Source of the DNA: Lentzea terrae
GTDB lineage: Bacteria; Actinomycetota; Actinomycetes; Mycobacteriales; Pseudonocardiaceae
Direction: 5' to 3'
Assembly (NCBI RefSeq): GCF_003265345.1
Contig: NZ_QFWW01000006.1
Location: forward strand, 520,011 to 584,010
Length of the DNA stretch: 64,000 bases
Shown here: positions 62,800 to 64,000 of the stretch, piece after piece
How positions within the stretch are numbered: position 1 is the stretch's first letter
Layout: every line of letters begins with the position of its first letter
The notes under the pieces: generated by a model
What the model saw: the letters and a program-made list of their open reading frames with translations, nothing else
What the model was told of the DNA's origin: nothing
Database searches by the model: none
Translations under genes and position numbers: made by a program

Positions 62800-64000
62800 A
62801 GCGCCTTCCGCACCGCCTCGACCACGTCGGTCAGCGCCACGGACACCTGCTCGCCCGTGGCCAACGTCTTGATGCCGATGTTGCCGGCCTCCAGGTCGCG
62901 CTCACCCAGCACGAGCGCCAGGCGCGCACCGGACTTGTCCGCGGCCTTGAAGCCCGCCTTCATCGACTTGCCGCCGTACACCAGGTCCGTGCGCACACCG
63001 GCCGCCCGCAGCTCACCGGCGATCGCGACGAGCCTGGCCCGTGCGGCCTCGCCCAGCGGCACGCCGATCACGTCGACGCGGCTGAGCTCGGGCAGCACGC
63101 CCTCGGCCTGAGCGGCCAGCAGCGCACGGTCGACGCCGAGACCGAACCCGACACCGGACAGCTCCTGGCCGCCGAGCTGCGCCATCAGGCCGTCGTACCG
63201 GCCGCCGCCGCCGATGCCCGACTGCGCGCCCAGGCCGTCGTGCACGAACTCGAACGTCGTCTTCGTGTAGTAGTCGAGGCCGCGGACCATGCGCGGATTC
63301 TCGACGAACTTCACGCCCAGCTCGGTCAAGTACCCCTTGACGAGCTCGTAGTGCTCACGGCACGCGTCACACAGGTGGTCGACCATCAACGGCGCGTCGG
63401 CGACCATCGCGCGCACCTCTGGCCGCTTGTCGTCGAGCACGCGCAACGGGTTCAGCTCGGCGCGCTGCCGGGTCGCCTCGTCCAGCGGCAAACCGCTCAG
63501 GAACTCCTGCAGCAACGTCCGATAGGCCGGACGGCACGAAGCGTCGCCCAGCGAGGTGATCTCCAGCCGGTAGCCGGTGAGACCGAGAGCGCGGAACCCG
63601 GCGTCACCGACGGCGATGACCTCGGCGTCGAGCGCGGGGTCGTCCACGCCGATCGCCTCGATGCCGACCTGGTGGAACTGCCGGTAGCGGCCTGCTTGCG
63701 GGGCCTCGGCGCGGAAGAACTGGCCCGCGTAGTAGAGCTTCACCGGCAGCGCGCCGCGGTCGAGGCTGTGCTCGATCACCGCCCGCATGACGCCGGCCGT
63801 GCCCTCTGGGCGCAGCGTGATGGAGCGGTCGCCGCGGTCGAGGAAGGTGTACATCTCCTTCGACACGACGTCGGTCGACTCGCCGACACCGCGCGCGAAC
63901 AGCGCCGTGTCCTCGAAGACCGGCAGCTCGACGTAGCCGTAGCCCGCGAGCTCGGCGGCACGGATCAAAGTCGACCGAACGTGCACAAAAGCGGCAGACG
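62796..64000 (-). CDS. hisS: Histidyl-tRNA synthetase (5' end outside window)
   Basis: The C-terminal ~401 residues of a class II synthetase; the frame stays open to the window edge and the true start is beyond it. Visible: motif 2 [15 protein letters not shown] and [20 protein letters not shown], the HisA motif [16 protein letters not shown], motif 3 [10 protein letters not shown] and [12 protein letters not shown], and the C-terminal anticodon-binding domain ([22 protein letters not shown]). It charges tRNA-His. It heads the operon with the two downstream membrane proteins. Confidence 0.95.
   Translation of the reverse strand, partial: SAAFVHVRSTLIRAAELAGYGYVELPVFEDTALFARGVGESTDVVSKEMYTFLDRGDRSITLRPEGTAGVMRAVIEHSLDRGALPVKLYYAGQFFRAEAPQAGRYRQFHQVGIEAIGVDDPALDAEVIAVGDAGFRALGLTGYRLEITSLGDASCRPAYRTLLQEFLSGLPLDEATRQRAELNPLRVLDDKRPEVRAMVADAPLMVDHLCDACREHYELVKGYLTELGVKFVENPRMVRGLDYYTKTTFEFVHDGLGAQSGIGGGGRYDGLMAQLGGQELSGVGFGLGVDRALLAAQAEGVLPELSRVDVIGVPLGEAARARLVAIAGELRAAGVRTDLVYGGKSMKAGFKAADKSGARLALVLGERDLEAGNIGIKTLATGEQVSVALTDVVEAVRKAL

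Overview
The window is chromosomal DNA from a high-GC filamentous actinomycete. Indicators are dense GTG/ATG starts, pervasive ATGA/GTGA stop-start overlaps, a StrR-type and an AfsR-type regulator, an F420/LLM-type oxidoreductase, an Rv2578c-type radical SAM gene under an actinobacterial SOS box, and ArfA/ArfC-like proteins. The gene mix suggests Pseudonocardiales (Lentzea/Saccharothrix-like); that placement is inference, because there is no rRNA or marker phylogeny here. No tRNA, rRNA, CRISPR array, insertion sequence or prophage was seen.

Region 1 (1-10.1 kb, minus strand): a tightly packed ten-gene operon that runs off the left edge, preceded by a StrR-like regulator. It combines four different oxidative chemistries: a flavin-dependent halogenase-like enzyme, a heme-oxygenase-fold diiron protein, a ferritin-fold diiron protein and an Fe(II)/2-oxoglutarate oxygenase. 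It also has an AhpD-like protein, an adenylating enzyme, a FeeM/LuxI-like acyltransferase, two alpha/beta-hydrolases (one without its nucleophile and histidine) and an Asp/Glu racemase-family protein. No PKS, NRPS or carrier protein is visible. This looks like a small specialised-metabolite cluster of unrecognised type and is the best candidate for an undescribed system.

Region 2 (10.5-28.3 kb): mixed housekeeping and regulatory genes. These include an orphan lipoprotein binding protein, hemerythrin, a frameshifted epimerase, a CrtI-like oxidoreductase, a GntR/ABC operon with a perfect inverted-repeat operator, two secreted cell-wall enzymes next to a SARP-NB-ARC-TPR regulator, mug, an ArfA/ArfC-like pair and a 5'-nucleotidase.

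Region 3 (27.7-34.7 kb): a two-component system followed by two tandem GT39-type membrane glycosyltransferases.

Region 4 (34.7-45.2 kb): a phosphotransferase lacking the usual catalytic Asp, DUF389, aspS with a degenerate ~80-bp tandem repeat upstream, three tandem secreted subtilases (one with an altered oxyanion residue) and an HTH protein.

Region 5 (45.2-53.7 kb): an Atu/Liu-like acyl-CoA catabolic operon. It encodes two acyl-CoA dehydrogenases, biotin carboxylase/BCCP, carboxyltransferase, a split AtuA and a TIGR03084 protein, headed by a TetR gene.

Region 6 (53.7-64 kb): a PrmC-like methyltransferase, an intein-containing radical SAM protein sharing a divergent SOS-box promoter with pnuC-nadR, YibE/F, DUF1304, a spermidine-synthase-like protein and hisS, which runs off the right edge. 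Eight of the nine convergent gene pairs in the window overlap tail to tail.
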